DNA of 14,572 nucleotides from an uncultured Clostridia bacterium. GTDB taxonomy: Bacteria; Bacillota; Clostridia; TANB77; CAG-508. Made by a program: the position numbers and the translations under genes. The notes under the pieces are model-generated. The model saw only the letters and a list, made by a program, of their open reading frames with translations. It was not told the DNA's origin and made no database searches. Location of the stretch: positions 2,192 to 16,763 of the forward strand of contig CARPYP010000036.1 of the NCBI GenBank assembly GCA_949045875.1, given 5' to 3'. How positions within the stretch are numbered: the first letter of the stretch is position 1; every line of letters begins with the position of its first letter. Positions 1-7,108 of the stretch are shown here, piece by piece.

Positions 1-130
1 AGTATTGAATAGTATTGAACAGTATTGAATAGTATTGAACAGTATTGAATAGTATTGAATAGTATTGAAGAGTATTGAAGAGTATTGAACAGTATTGAAG
101 AGTATTGAACAGTAATGAACAGTATTAAAC
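1..130. repeat. 10-bp tandem repeat, 13 units
   Basis: Thirteen back-to-back 10-base units of the form AGTATTGAAN fill the first 130 bases. The last base varies along the array in the order T,C,T,C,T,T,G,G,C,G,C,C,C. Only the last two units carry internal changes (AGTAATGAAC and AGTATTAAAC), after which the array decays. It probably extends left beyond the window. The forward strand has TGA stops in every frame, while the reverse strand is open in all three frames across the array. I see no start codon and ribosome binding site for a reverse gene, so I call it non-coding. Positions 131-261 show nothing recognisable. Confidence 0.95.
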
Positions 131-261
131 AAAATTGTATATCTAGAAATAGTAAAATAACACAAAGTAGGCTAACTGGCTTCAATAAAGAAATAAAAGG
201 AAGATTGATAACAAATTATAGTAAATATTTAAAATAATTAATACAAAAAAATTTCAATATA

Positions 262-290
262 TTGCTTATTTTTTATATATTTGATAAAAT
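262..290 (+). promoter_or_regulatory. extended -10 promoter for the DUF5711-cvpA unit
   Basis: TTGCTT at 262-267 and TAAAAT at 285-290 are 17 bases apart. TGA directly before the -10 box makes an extended -10 element. The -35 box matches the consensus only in its TTG. Transcription would start near 297, about 44 bases before the ATG at 341. The call is inferred from sequence only. Confidence 0.5.
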
Positions 291-340
291 CAATACATGA
301 TTATGACAAAATAATATAAAAAGCGAGGAGCGTAAAACGG

Positions 341-1516
341 ATGAGCATTATTGATATCAATAAATATAGAGAAAATGGATCATCAAAAAACAAAATAATT
401 ATAGGAATAGTTGTAGCTGTTATAATTTCTATTGCTATATCAATATGTGCATATATAAAAGTTGGTGCTTTTAGAGAATGGGTGGACATGTATATATTAA
501 GAAAAAATATAGAAAATGTAGATATTGCATGTATAGATATAAATTCATCAAATAACCCTAGTATTTATGCATTTGATAAATACATAACTGTTTTAGAAAA
601 AAATATATTATCTATGTATAATTCCAGTGGAAATAAAACTGAAGAAATTGAAATAAGTGTTAGTAATCCAATTTATAGCTCTAATAATAAATATTTGTGT
701 ATAGCAGAAAATAAAGGAAATAAAATTTATTTAGTATCAGGAGGTAATCTTTTATGGCAAGCCTCTGTAGAAGGAACAATAGAAAAAATAAGTGTCAATA
801 AAAATGGATATGTATCAGTTGTAGAAAAGGGTACCTCATATAAAAATATAGTTGTTATATTTAATTCAGAAGGAAAAGAATTATTTAAAACATATCTATC
901 TTCAAGTATTGCAATTGCAACAGATATATCAGGAAATAATCAATATTTAGCAATAGCAGAAATTGATACAACAGGAGCTATAGTACAATCAAATATAAAG
1001 ATAATTTCAATTGAAAAAGCAAAGAGTGACCCAACTAATTCAGTAGAACATAGTATAGCTGAAAATGCAGGAGAACTAATAACACATATTAAATATCAAG
1101 ACAAAGAAAAATTAATATGCATATATGATAATAGTTTACATTTAATAGAAAATGGAAAAGATACTGAAATTATGAAATTAGAAAATAAAATAATAATGGC
1201 AGATATAAGAAATAAAAACAATATTGCATATGTGATGGAAAGGTCAAATAACATATTTAGTACTTCTAGGGATGTAGTAATAAAAAATATTCAGAATAAT
1301 AATGAAATTCGATATGAAGTGGATGGTACAATAAAATCTTTACAGGTATATGATTCAAACATAGTAATAAACTTAGGAACTGAAGCAGAGTTTATAAATA
1401 CTTTAGGTTGGTTACAAAAAAAGTACAAATCTAATCAGGAAATAGCTAACATTGTTTTAGGCAGTTCCATAGCAGGTATTGTTTATAGAGATAAGGTAGA
1501 GATAATTAATTTATAG
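341..1516 (+). CDS. membrane-anchored DUF5711-like protein with beta-propeller-like extracellular domain
   Basis: A 391-residue protein of unknown function. Residues 1-17 are a short polar cytoplasmic tail, and about 18-40 form one hydrophobic segment rich in Ile and Val. The remaining roughly 350 residues are predicted to lie outside the cell. This part has recurring short strands with aromatic and Gly/Asn turns, as in WD-like or PQQ-like propellers, but no catalytic motif. Size, topology and position just before a cvpA gene resemble the DUF5711 family of Clostridia. This is from memory of the family, not a search. The start is well supported by GAGGAG at 325-330, ten bases before the ATG. 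The next gene lies 84 bases downstream on the same strand and is probably co-transcribed. The motif TTATGACAARATAA occurs before both genes (301-314 and 1540-1553). Confidence 0.7.
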   Translation: MSIIDINKYRENGSSKNKIIIGIVVAVIISIAISICAYIKVGAFREWVDMYILRKNIENVDIACIDINSSNNPSIYAFDKYITVLEKNILSMYNSSGNKTEEIEISVSNPIYSSNNKYLCIAENKGNKIYLVSGGNLLWQASVEGTIEKISVNKNGYVSVVEKGTSYKNIVVIFNSEGKELFKTYLSSSIAIATDISGNNQYLAIAEIDTTGAIVQSNIKIISIEKAKSDPTNSVEHSIAENAGELITHIKYQDKEKLICIYDNSLHLIENGKDTEIMKLENKIIMADIRNKNNIAYVMERSNNIFSTSRDVVIKNIQNNNEIRYEVDGTIKSLQVYDSNIVINLGTEAEFINTLGWLQKKYKSNQEIANIVLGSSIAGIVYRDKVEIINL

Positions 1517-1600
1517 TAGAGACAGGAGATTTTATATATTTATGACAAGATAAGTAAAAAGACAAAAACATAGATTTACGAAAGAAAGGAGGGAAAATAG

Positions 1601-2275
1601 ATGGCATTTATTATAGATATTATAATTATAGCAATAATTGTAGTATGTGTTTTCTTTGGATATAAAAAAGGATTAGTAGGTGTTGCAGTAAACATTTTAG
1701 GATTTATAATAGCATTATTAATAGCATTAATTTTATATGCACCTATATCAAATTTTATAATAAATCATACATCTATACAGCCAACTTTAGAAGAGGCAAT
1801 AAGAGGAACAGTAACATCATATGTAATAAAAGATAGTGAAGAAGAGCAAGAAGAAAGTGAAGATAATTCACCAAAAGTTATGACAGATTACATAAATGGA
1901 TTTATTGAAAAAGAAAAACAACATGTAGAACAAACAGAAAGACAAATAATAGATAGTGTATCTAAAACAGTAGCCTCTAATTTAATAAAAATTGCAGTTG
2001 GAATAATAGTATTTATAGTAGCAAAAATAGGATTAATATTTGTAAAAGCATTAGCAAAAGTAATTTCAAAAATACCAATAATTGGTCAATTTAACAAAAT
2101 AGGTGGAGCAATATATGGAGTATTACAAAGTTTACTAATTGTTTACATAATGTTTGCGGTATTATCAGTATTTGCACCAACAATGGAAAAATCAGGTATA
2201 TTAGAAGCGGTAAATTCATCAAAAATAGGTGGAGCAATGTATAATAATAACATAATTTTAAAAATTGTGTTTTAA
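1601..2275 (+). CDS. CvpA family membrane protein
   Basis: A 224-residue protein with about four membrane segments: roughly residues 4-19, 25-48, 126-148 and 170-192. The GYKKGLV motif after the first segment and the GGAIYGVLQSLLIVYI stretch near the last are typical of the CvpA (colicin V production) family. A loop at about 79-118 separates the two membrane pairs and carries a strongly acidic run (SEEEQEESED). E. coli CvpA is needed for colicin V production and lies next to purF. In Firmicutes the role is undefined and probably concerns envelope maintenance. AAGGAGGG at 1586-1593, seven bases before the ATG, fixes the start. No purine gene is nearby, so the pairing is with the DUF5711-like gene. 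A strong terminator follows the stop codon. Confidence 0.88.
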   Translation: MAFIIDIIIIAIIVVCVFFGYKKGLVGVAVNILGFIIALLIALILYAPISNFIINHTSIQPTLEEAIRGTVTSYVIKDSEEEQEESEDNSPKVMTDYINGFIEKEKQHVEQTERQIIDSVSKTVASNLIKIAVGIIVFIVAKIGLIFVKALAKVISKIPIIGQFNKIGGAIYGVLQSLLIVYIMFAVLSVFAPTMEKSGILEAVNSSKIGGAMYNNNIILKIVF

Positions 2276-2281
2276 AACATT

Positions 2282-2322
2282 AAAGCAAAAACAGGTCGCT
2301 GTGTGCGACCTGTTTTTGCTTT
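2282..2322. terminator. bidirectional intrinsic terminator
   Basis: A perfect 18-bp inverted repeat (2282-2299 with 2305-2322) with a TGTGT loop. The GC-rich core CAGGTCGC/GCGACCTG is flanked by A5 on the left and T5 on the right, so it can work on both strands. It ends the forward cvpA unit and the reverse Leu-x-x-Gly gene, whose stop codon at 2321-2323 overlaps the right arm by two bases. Confidence 0.93.
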
Positions 2323-4291
2323 AGTTATTTTCTTTATTTTCAATGATTGCTTCTTGTTTTCTATCATTATCTTTTTTTATGCTATCAACCATCAATATAA
2401 ACTTAACTTCACCAGTATGACCTTTATCTAACATAGTAAAGTTATTATAATCATCGGCTAATTCTTGTAATTTTTCTAATCTAGTAGAAATAGTTTTTAA
2501 ATCTCCATTAGCATAATTGCAAATTTTGCCAATACCCTCTTTGTTAAACTTAGTAATACCATTAGCCAAAGTTTCAGCACCATTAGCTAAAGTAGAGGCA
2601 CCATCTGTTAATTGATTATTTGCATCAGTTAATTTAACTGTAGAATAATCCAAAGTATTTAATCCAGTTTTCATTTCGCTAGAACCAGCATTTAATGCTT
2701 TTGTACCAGTTGAAAGTTGAGCAGTACCTTGATATAAGCTCTTAGCCCCTTGAGATAATTCAGAAGATTTTGTAGCAAGAGTATTAGCACCAGTTTGTAA
2801 ACTGTTTGAACCATTATAAATTGCCTCAATACCAGCATCAAATGATTGTAAACCATTTTGTAAACTATTCAAACCAGCTTGTAATTGTTGTATAGAACTA
2901 ATATCTGTTGCTTTTAATAAAGCTAAAGTAGAGTTATTTGCATCTATATTAGAATTTAATAAAGCAATCAAATTGGTATTTGTAGTTATTTGAGTTCTAA
3001 TAGTAGCTTCCTGTTCAGCAGTTAATCCGCCAGCATTTAATATACTATTTAAAGAGGCATTTTGTGAAACTAATGCATTTTTTGTATTAGTATTAGTAGA
3101 TATTAATTTTTGCAAATTAGCAATTGTATCAGATTGATTAGTGAAGTTTGAAGTATTTGCATTTATGCTAGAAATTATTTTGTTTACTCCAGATGTTAAA
3201 TTATCTTTACCAGTTTTTAATGCACTAGCACCAGATTGTAATTCACCTAATTTTTCACTTAATACAATTAAATTTGTACTTATAGCCTCTGTACCATCAC
3301 TAATAGTTTTAGCACCATCTTGTAAGGTAGATGTACTAGAATTTATCAATCCTATTGCACTATTAATCTCGGAATAACTTGAATTTGCACTACTTATTCC
3401 TTTTGAAACTTGTTTTAATGCACTATTAAATTCTTTTGATTTTTCATTATAAGTCTTAGTTCCTTGTCTTAAAGTATTAGAACCATCCTCTAATTGTTTA
3501 CTAGCAGATTGTAAAGTATTTACTTCACTAAAAATTTTATCTAAATCATCAAATATACTTAAATCATCATCTTCAATAACTTTAGATGTTATATATGTCA
3601 TTATATTATTCATTTCAAAATCAGAAGCTTCCATTGATATTTCAACACTACTTGGAATATCAATAGTATTTTTTGAAATATCTAAACTTTCTTGTAAACC
3701 AGGAAAAGCTAAACCAACAACAATTGTCTTATTGCCATCATCAATAACTTTACCATTTGATATCTGGATATTTTTGTTATTATCATTATTTATAACTGTG
3801 CTACAGGCAACAACAAAAGGTGTATATAATGTTTCATCTTTTCCATTAATTTTAACAATATGAGAATCTGTATTCTTATAAGTAAGAGTTATTTTTATTT
3901 TTCCAGACTTACCAGCGATATCCTTACTGCTTATTTCTTTTCCATTTAATTCATACTTAATATCACATTGTATAGGCAACTCTTTCTTAGAATCACCTTG
4001 ATAATATATATCATTTCCATTTGCCTTCCAGACTAAACTGTTCCCATTTTGTTCAAAAGTCTCATCTCCGCCAATGTTTTTAATATTTAATAAATCAGAC
4101 ATATCATTAATTAAAGAGTTTTTCTCTGTGTTTTTTATATGGTCGCTAATTACTGTGTTGTAAGCATTACCAGTTGAATCCAACTTAGAATACACAGTTT
4201 CATCTTTGGTAAAAGCAAATAATGGGGTGGTGTATGTAATCATAGTACATAACAATACACCTGAAGTTATTTTTGTAATAAATTTTTTCAT
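2321..4291 (-). CDS. secreted Leu-x-x-Gly heptad repeat protein, partner of the MMPL exporter
   Basis: A 656-residue protein. Residues 1-26 form a signal peptide (basic MKK start, hydrophobic core, TPLFA end). Residues of about 27-245 are a beta-rich domain. Residues of about 250-590 are long helical repeats in which Leu, Gly or Ser-Gly recur about every seven residues, for example LQDGAKTISDGTEAIS and LTDGASTLANGAETLANG. This is the x-x-x-Leu-x-x-Gly heptad pattern of YhgE/Pip-like proteins. Unlike YhgE/Pip, there is no C-terminal membrane domain: the chain ends with a short strand-rich segment and a charged tail. It lies downstream of the MMPL exporter gene and is probably co-transcribed. 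That arrangement suggests an extracytoplasmic adaptor or coiled-coil extension of the transporter, which is inference. The start has AAAGGA 11 bases upstream. Confidence 0.8.
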   Translation of the reverse strand: MKKFITKITSGVLLCTMITYTTPLFAFTKDETVYSKLDSTGNAYNTVISDHIKNTEKNSLINDMSDLLNIKNIGGDETFEQNGNSLVWKANGNDIYYQGDSKKELPIQCDIKYELNGKEISSKDIAGKSGKIKITLTYKNTDSHIVKINGKDETLYTPFVVACSTVINNDNNKNIQISNGKVIDDGNKTIVVGLAFPGLQESLDISKNTIDIPSSVEISMEASDFEMNNIMTYITSKVIEDDDLSIFDDLDKIFSEVNTLQSASKQLEDGSNTLRQGTKTYNEKSKEFNSALKQVSKGISSANSSYSEINSAIGLINSSTSTLQDGAKTISDGTEAISTNLIVLSEKLGELQSGASALKTGKDNLTSGVNKIISSINANTSNFTNQSDTIANLQKLISTNTNTKNALVSQNASLNSILNAGGLTAEQEATIRTQITTNTNLIALLNSNIDANNSTLALLKATDISSIQQLQAGLNSLQNGLQSFDAGIEAIYNGSNSLQTGANTLATKSSELSQGAKSLYQGTAQLSTGTKALNAGSSEMKTGLNTLDYSTVKLTDANNQLTDGASTLANGAETLANGITKFNKEGIGKICNYANGDLKTISTRLEKLQELADDYNNFTMLDKGHTGEVKFILMVDSIKKDNDRKQEAIIENKENN

Positions 4292-4363
4292 TATAAAATC
4301 AATCCTTTCTATTTCTAAAAATCATTCTTTCCTAATGCACAAATCTAAATCGGAAAAGAATTG

Positions 4364-4454
4364 CTATTTGACTAGGCATTCGAGAAACAAATACCAGAGG
4401 CGTGCTTGTGCCACGCCAGAGAATTTTCTTTCGAAGAATAACAACGTCAAATAG
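4364..4454 (-). other. structured intercistronic element with 9-bp terminal inverted repeats
   Basis: Between the MMPL stop and the next start lies a 91-base element bounded by a perfect inverted repeat, CTATTTGAC (4364-4372) and GTCAAATAG (4446-4454). Inside is a GC-rich hairpin, GGCGTG (4399-4404) with CACGCC (4412-4417), around a 7-base loop. A further imperfect stem pairs TTCG/CGAA and AGAAA/TTTCT on the reverse strand. There is no T-tract, so it is not a standard terminator. The GC-rich centre stands out from its AT-rich surroundings. It could be an mRNA stability or processing element that sets the exporter-to-partner ratio, or a small palindromic repeat insertion. I recognise no known riboswitch. 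Confidence 0.55.
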
Positions 4455-4457
4455 TGA

Positions 4458-6524
4458 TTATTTTTCGATTTTCATGCCCAGAGTGGTTTTGCAAATAACC
4501 TTATCAAAAACCAATAAAAATGAAGGTAATAATGTTATGACACATAACACACTTACAATAGCACCTCTAGACATCAAAGTACATAAAGAGCTAATCATTT
4601 CTATTTTTGAATATGCACCAACTCCAAAAGTTGCACCAAAGAAGCAAAGACCACTTACAACAATTGAACTAATTGATGTACCTAAAGCATCAGAGGCAGC
4701 TAATTTTTTATCTTTTCCATCTTTTCTGTAAGATATATATTTATTAGTTATTAAAATTGCATAATCAATAGTTGCACCCAACTGGATAGTGCCTATAACA
4801 ATAGAAGCAATAAAAGGTAAAATAGTATTTGTATAATAAGGAATTCCCATATTTATGAATATTGCAAGTTCAATAACAGCAATCAATATAACTGGTAAAG
4901 AAACAGATTTAAGTACAATAATCATAAGTATGAAAATAATTCCAATAGAAAAAGTATTAACACTATTGAAATCATGGTCGCTAATCTCTACTAAATCCTT
5001 CATTAGAGGGCCTTCTCCAGCAAGAATAGAATTCTCATCATACTTTTTACTAATTTCATTAACTTTAGTTACCTGTTCATTTAATTCATTTGTAGCCATT
5101 TCGTACTTAGAATTTATAATAACCATTTGATATTTATCATTTTGGAAAATAGATAATAAATCATCTGGCAAAGCTTCTTTTGGAATACCAGAAGTGGCTA
5201 TTTTAGAAAATCCTAAAGCCCATTCAATTCCATCTAAATTTTCAATTTCATCAAGCATTTCATTAACTTTATAATCAGGAATATCCTTATTTATTAATAA
5301 CAATTCCATAGAAACCATATTAAAATCATCTTTTAAAGATGTGTTAGCACTGACACTATCTAGTGTAGATGGTAAAGATTTATCTAGGTTATAATAAATT
5401 CCTGTAGATTTATAACCATAAAACGCAATAGGTAGAACAACTATAAAAGTAACTGCGAATACCTTATAATGTTTGATTATAAAATCTTTGACTCTTGTAA
5501 ACTTAGGTAATATTACCTTATGTTTAGTCTTTTCAATTAAACTATTTAACTCAAGAATCATAGCAGGAAGCACAGTAACAACGCAGATAACTCCAAAAAG
5601 AACACCTTTAGCCATAACAAGCCCAATATCTTTTCCTAAAGTAAGATCCATACTACAAAGAGCTAAGAAACCAGCAATAGTAGTAAGCGAGCTACCAACG
5701 ACACTCATAAGAGTTTTTCCAATAGCATTTGCCATAGCCTGATTTATATCTGAAATCTTTTCCTTTTCTTGAACATAACTATGATAAAGGAAAATAGCAA
5801 AATCCATAGTAACACCTAACTGTAAAACTGAACTTATTGCCTTAGTAATATAAGAAATTTCACCAAAAACAATATTAGTTCCCATATTATACAAAATGGC
5901 AATTCCAATATTTAATAAAAGTAAAAGAGGTGCAACATAAGAATCGAGGGCTAGTTCTAGCACAATTAAACATAGTAGAACAGCAATAACAACATAAACT
6001 ATAATCTCAGAATTAGACAAATCTCTAGTATCCAAAACAGTTGCTGCCATACCACTAATTTTACATTGTGAATCTGCTATTTTTCTCATATCTTCAATAC
6101 TTTTAAGAGTAGTATCAGAAGAAATTTGATCTTTAAAAGTAACAAGCATGATAGTTTTGCCATCTTTATAAACAGTATCCTTTACACTATCAGGAAGGAA
6201 ATCAGTTGGAATACTACTACCAGAAATATCAGCTATACTCACCACCTTTTCCACATTATCCAAATCTTTAAACTTATTTTCTAACTTAATAATATCTTTA
6301 GTTTGCATATTATCTAAGATTACTACTGAAAAGGCACCCATATTAAAATCATTAGATAAGATATTTTCTCCCTTTATAGTTTCAATATCATCAGGTAAAT
6401 AAACTAAAATATCATAATTAATTCTTGTAGCCTTCATTCCAATAAGAGAAGGAATTAGTAGTAGCAAAGATAAAATAAGAATAACTCTTCGATGTTTACA
6501 AATAAACTGTCCAAACTTAACCAT
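4458..6524 (-). CDS. MMPL/RND-family exporter
   Basis: A 688-residue inner-membrane transporter made of two similar halves. Each half has an N-terminal membrane helix (about 12-31 and 353-372), a large extracytoplasmic domain, and then a bundle of membrane helices. Both halves carry the expected Asp-containing helix motif: LGVTMDFAIF (D241) and LGATIDYAIL (D587), the likely proton-relay residues of MMPL/HAE3 transporters. Length and topology fit proton-driven export of hydrophobic compounds or lipids; the substrate is unknown. I place the start at 6524, not at the upstream in-frame ATG at 6551. GGAAAGGAG lies seven bases before the 6524 ATG, whereas the 6551 ATG would fall only a few bases after the transcription start and has no ribosome binding site. 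The promoter carries operator-like sites shared with the divergent tetR gene. Confidence 0.92.
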   Translation of the reverse strand: MVKFGQFICKHRRVILILSLLLLIPSLIGMKATRINYDILVYLPDDIETIKGENILSNDFNMGAFSVVILDNMQTKDIIKLENKFKDLDNVEKVVSIADISGSSIPTDFLPDSVKDTVYKDGKTIMLVTFKDQISSDTTLKSIEDMRKIADSQCKISGMAATVLDTRDLSNSEIIVYVVIAVLLCLIVLELALDSYVAPLLLLLNIGIAILYNMGTNIVFGEISYITKAISSVLQLGVTMDFAIFLYHSYVQEKEKISDINQAMANAIGKTLMSVVGSSLTTIAGFLALCSMDLTLGKDIGLVMAKGVLFGVICVVTVLPAMILELNSLIEKTKHKVILPKFTRVKDFIIKHYKVFAVTFIVVLPIAFYGYKSTGIYYNLDKSLPSTLDSVSANTSLKDDFNMVSMELLLINKDIPDYKVNEMLDEIENLDGIEWALGFSKIATSGIPKEALPDDLLSIFQNDKYQMVIINSKYEMATNELNEQVTKVNEISKKYDENSILAGEGPLMKDLVEISDHDFNSVNTFSIGIIFILMIIVLKSVSLPVILIAVIELAIFINMGIPYYTNTILPFIASIVIGTIQLGATIDYAILITNKYISYRKDGKDKKLAASDALGTSISSIVVSGLCFFGATFGVGAYSKIEMISSLCTLMSRGAIVSVLCVITLLPSFLLVFDKVICKTTLGMKIEK

Positions 6525-6544
6525 AAAAATACTCCTTTCCAAAC

Positions 6545-6557
6545 TGACCATAAGTCA
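6545..6557. promoter_or_regulatory. second operator-like site at the MMPL transcription start
   Basis: TGACCATAAGTCA is a TGAC-N5-GTCA palindrome with exactly the spacing of the site at 6581-6593. It lies 36 bp downstream of that site, about where transcription from the 6566-6594 promoter would start. A repressor bound here would block the polymerase. The assignment to the neighbouring TetR protein is inference. Confidence 0.5.
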
Positions 6558-6565
6558 TTTTTAAT

Positions 6566-6594
6566 ATTATACCACCATCATGACCGTTGGTCAA
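6566..6594 (-). promoter_or_regulatory. promoter of the MMPL operon
   Basis: On the reverse strand, TTGACC (6594-6589) and a perfect TATAAT (6571-6566) are separated by exactly 17 bases. Transcription would start near 6559, giving a leader of about 35 bases before the ATG at 6524. The -35 box is embedded in the operator-like palindrome at 6581-6593. Confidence 0.85.
6581..6593. promoter_or_regulatory. TetR operator-like palindrome over the -35 box
   Basis: TGACCGTTGGTCA is a 5-3-5 palindrome with perfect TGACC/GGTCA arms. It overlaps the -35 hexamer of the MMPL promoter. A closely related sequence, TGACCAATTGTCC, covers the -35 of tetR at 7032-7044. Position and sharing suggest repression by the adjacent TetR protein. 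Confidence 0.65.
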
Positions 6595-6627
6595 TACCTT
6601 TATAATAATTATATGCACAGATATAAC

Positions 6628-6653
6628 AAAAAAGCCCTCATATGAGGTTTTTT
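6628..6653. terminator. bidirectional terminator-like hairpin between divergent promoters
   Basis: The palindrome CCTCATATGAGG (6636-6647) is flanked by six A on the left, after a GC spacer, and six T on the right. That is the form of a small intrinsic terminator working in both directions. It is upstream of both divergent genes and follows no intact gene. It could insulate the two promoters or be left from a lost gene. Confidence 0.6.
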
Positions 6654-6665
6654 ATATTATAACGT

Positions 6666-7013
6666 TAAATTTGTGTTTGTGGGGAGGATGAATTTTTAGG
6701 TGAATTTAAAATTGTAGAGGAAATGTAGGGGCGCACAGTGTGCGTCCGTGAAATAATAGGATTTTAAAATTATAAAATATTAAATAAATGTAGGGGCAGG
6801 CCTTGTGTCTGCCCATCGAAGATAGAAATTATAATATTTTTATTTATTATAAATATATTACATTTAATATTAAAATAAATAATACAAATTTAAAATTTCT
6901 GCAATTGGACGGACGCACACTGTGCGCCCCTACAATGGATTGCAATATTTCATAATAATATTTATGTTAAAATTTATTATATTTTTGAATCCCTCCCCAC
7001 AAACACAAATTTA
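6666..7013. mobile_element. MITE-like element, copy A
   Basis: A 348-bp element without a meaningful gene. Its ends are a perfect 22-bp inverted repeat (6666-6687 and 6992-7013, starting TAAATTTGTGTTTG). Inside, a perfect 25-bp inverted repeat (6724-6748 and 6910-6934) carries a GTAGGGGCGCACAG hairpin, and a third hairpin module, GTAGGGGCAGGCC, lies at 6789-6814. TATAAC occurs at 6658-6663 and 7014-7019, two bases outside the left end and directly at the right end, a possible target duplication. Copy B matches 6666-6935 with about six differences in 270 bases. The element lies between the tetR and MMPL promoters and leaves both intact. Non-autonomous mobility is inferred from structure and copy number. 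Confidence 0.82.
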
Positions 7014-7030
7014 TATAACAAAAGTTAGTA

Positions 7031-7059
7031 TTGACCAATTGTCCAAAATGTGTAATAAT
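7031..7059 (+). promoter_or_regulatory. tetR promoter with overlapping operator
   Basis: TTGACC at 7031-7036 and AATAAT at 7054-7059 are 17 bases apart; the -10 box is imperfect. The operator-like TGACCAATTGTCC (7032-7044) overlaps the -35 box and keeps the TGAC-N5-GTC spacing of the two MMPL sites. This suggests that TetR represses its own gene. Confidence 0.6.
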
Positions 7060-7078
7060 ATATTTTGTAGAGAGACAA

Positions 7079-7093
7079 TTAGTATTATACTAA
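7079..7093. promoter_or_regulatory. 7-1-7 perfect palindrome in the tetR leader
   Basis: TTAGTATTATACTAA is a perfect palindrome around one central base, 16 bases before the first tetR ATG. It could be a further protein-binding site or a weak leader hairpin. It is unlike the TGACC sites, and AT-rich palindromes can arise by chance here. Confidence 0.3.
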
Positions 7094-7108
7094 TAATTAT
7101 AGAAAGAA

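Noticed and set aside
1..130. CRISPR or reverse-strand coding repeat at the window start
   Set aside because: Units are contiguous without spacers. The reverse strand is open, but a start codon, ribosome binding site and any recognisable protein are missing within the window.
4364..4454. Known riboswitch or T-box between the two reverse genes
   Set aside because: No conserved riboswitch core or T-box sequence was recognised and there is no terminator or anti-terminator pairing.
4206..4731. Short forward open frames opposite the exporter operon
   Set aside because: They lie antisense to well-supported genes or cross the structured element, with no ribosome binding site and no domain-like sequence.
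6525..6551. Upstream in-frame ATG at 6551 as start of the MMPL gene
   Set aside because: It lies only a few bases after the predicted transcription start and has no ribosome binding site, whereas the ATG at 6524 has GGAAAGGAG at good spacing.
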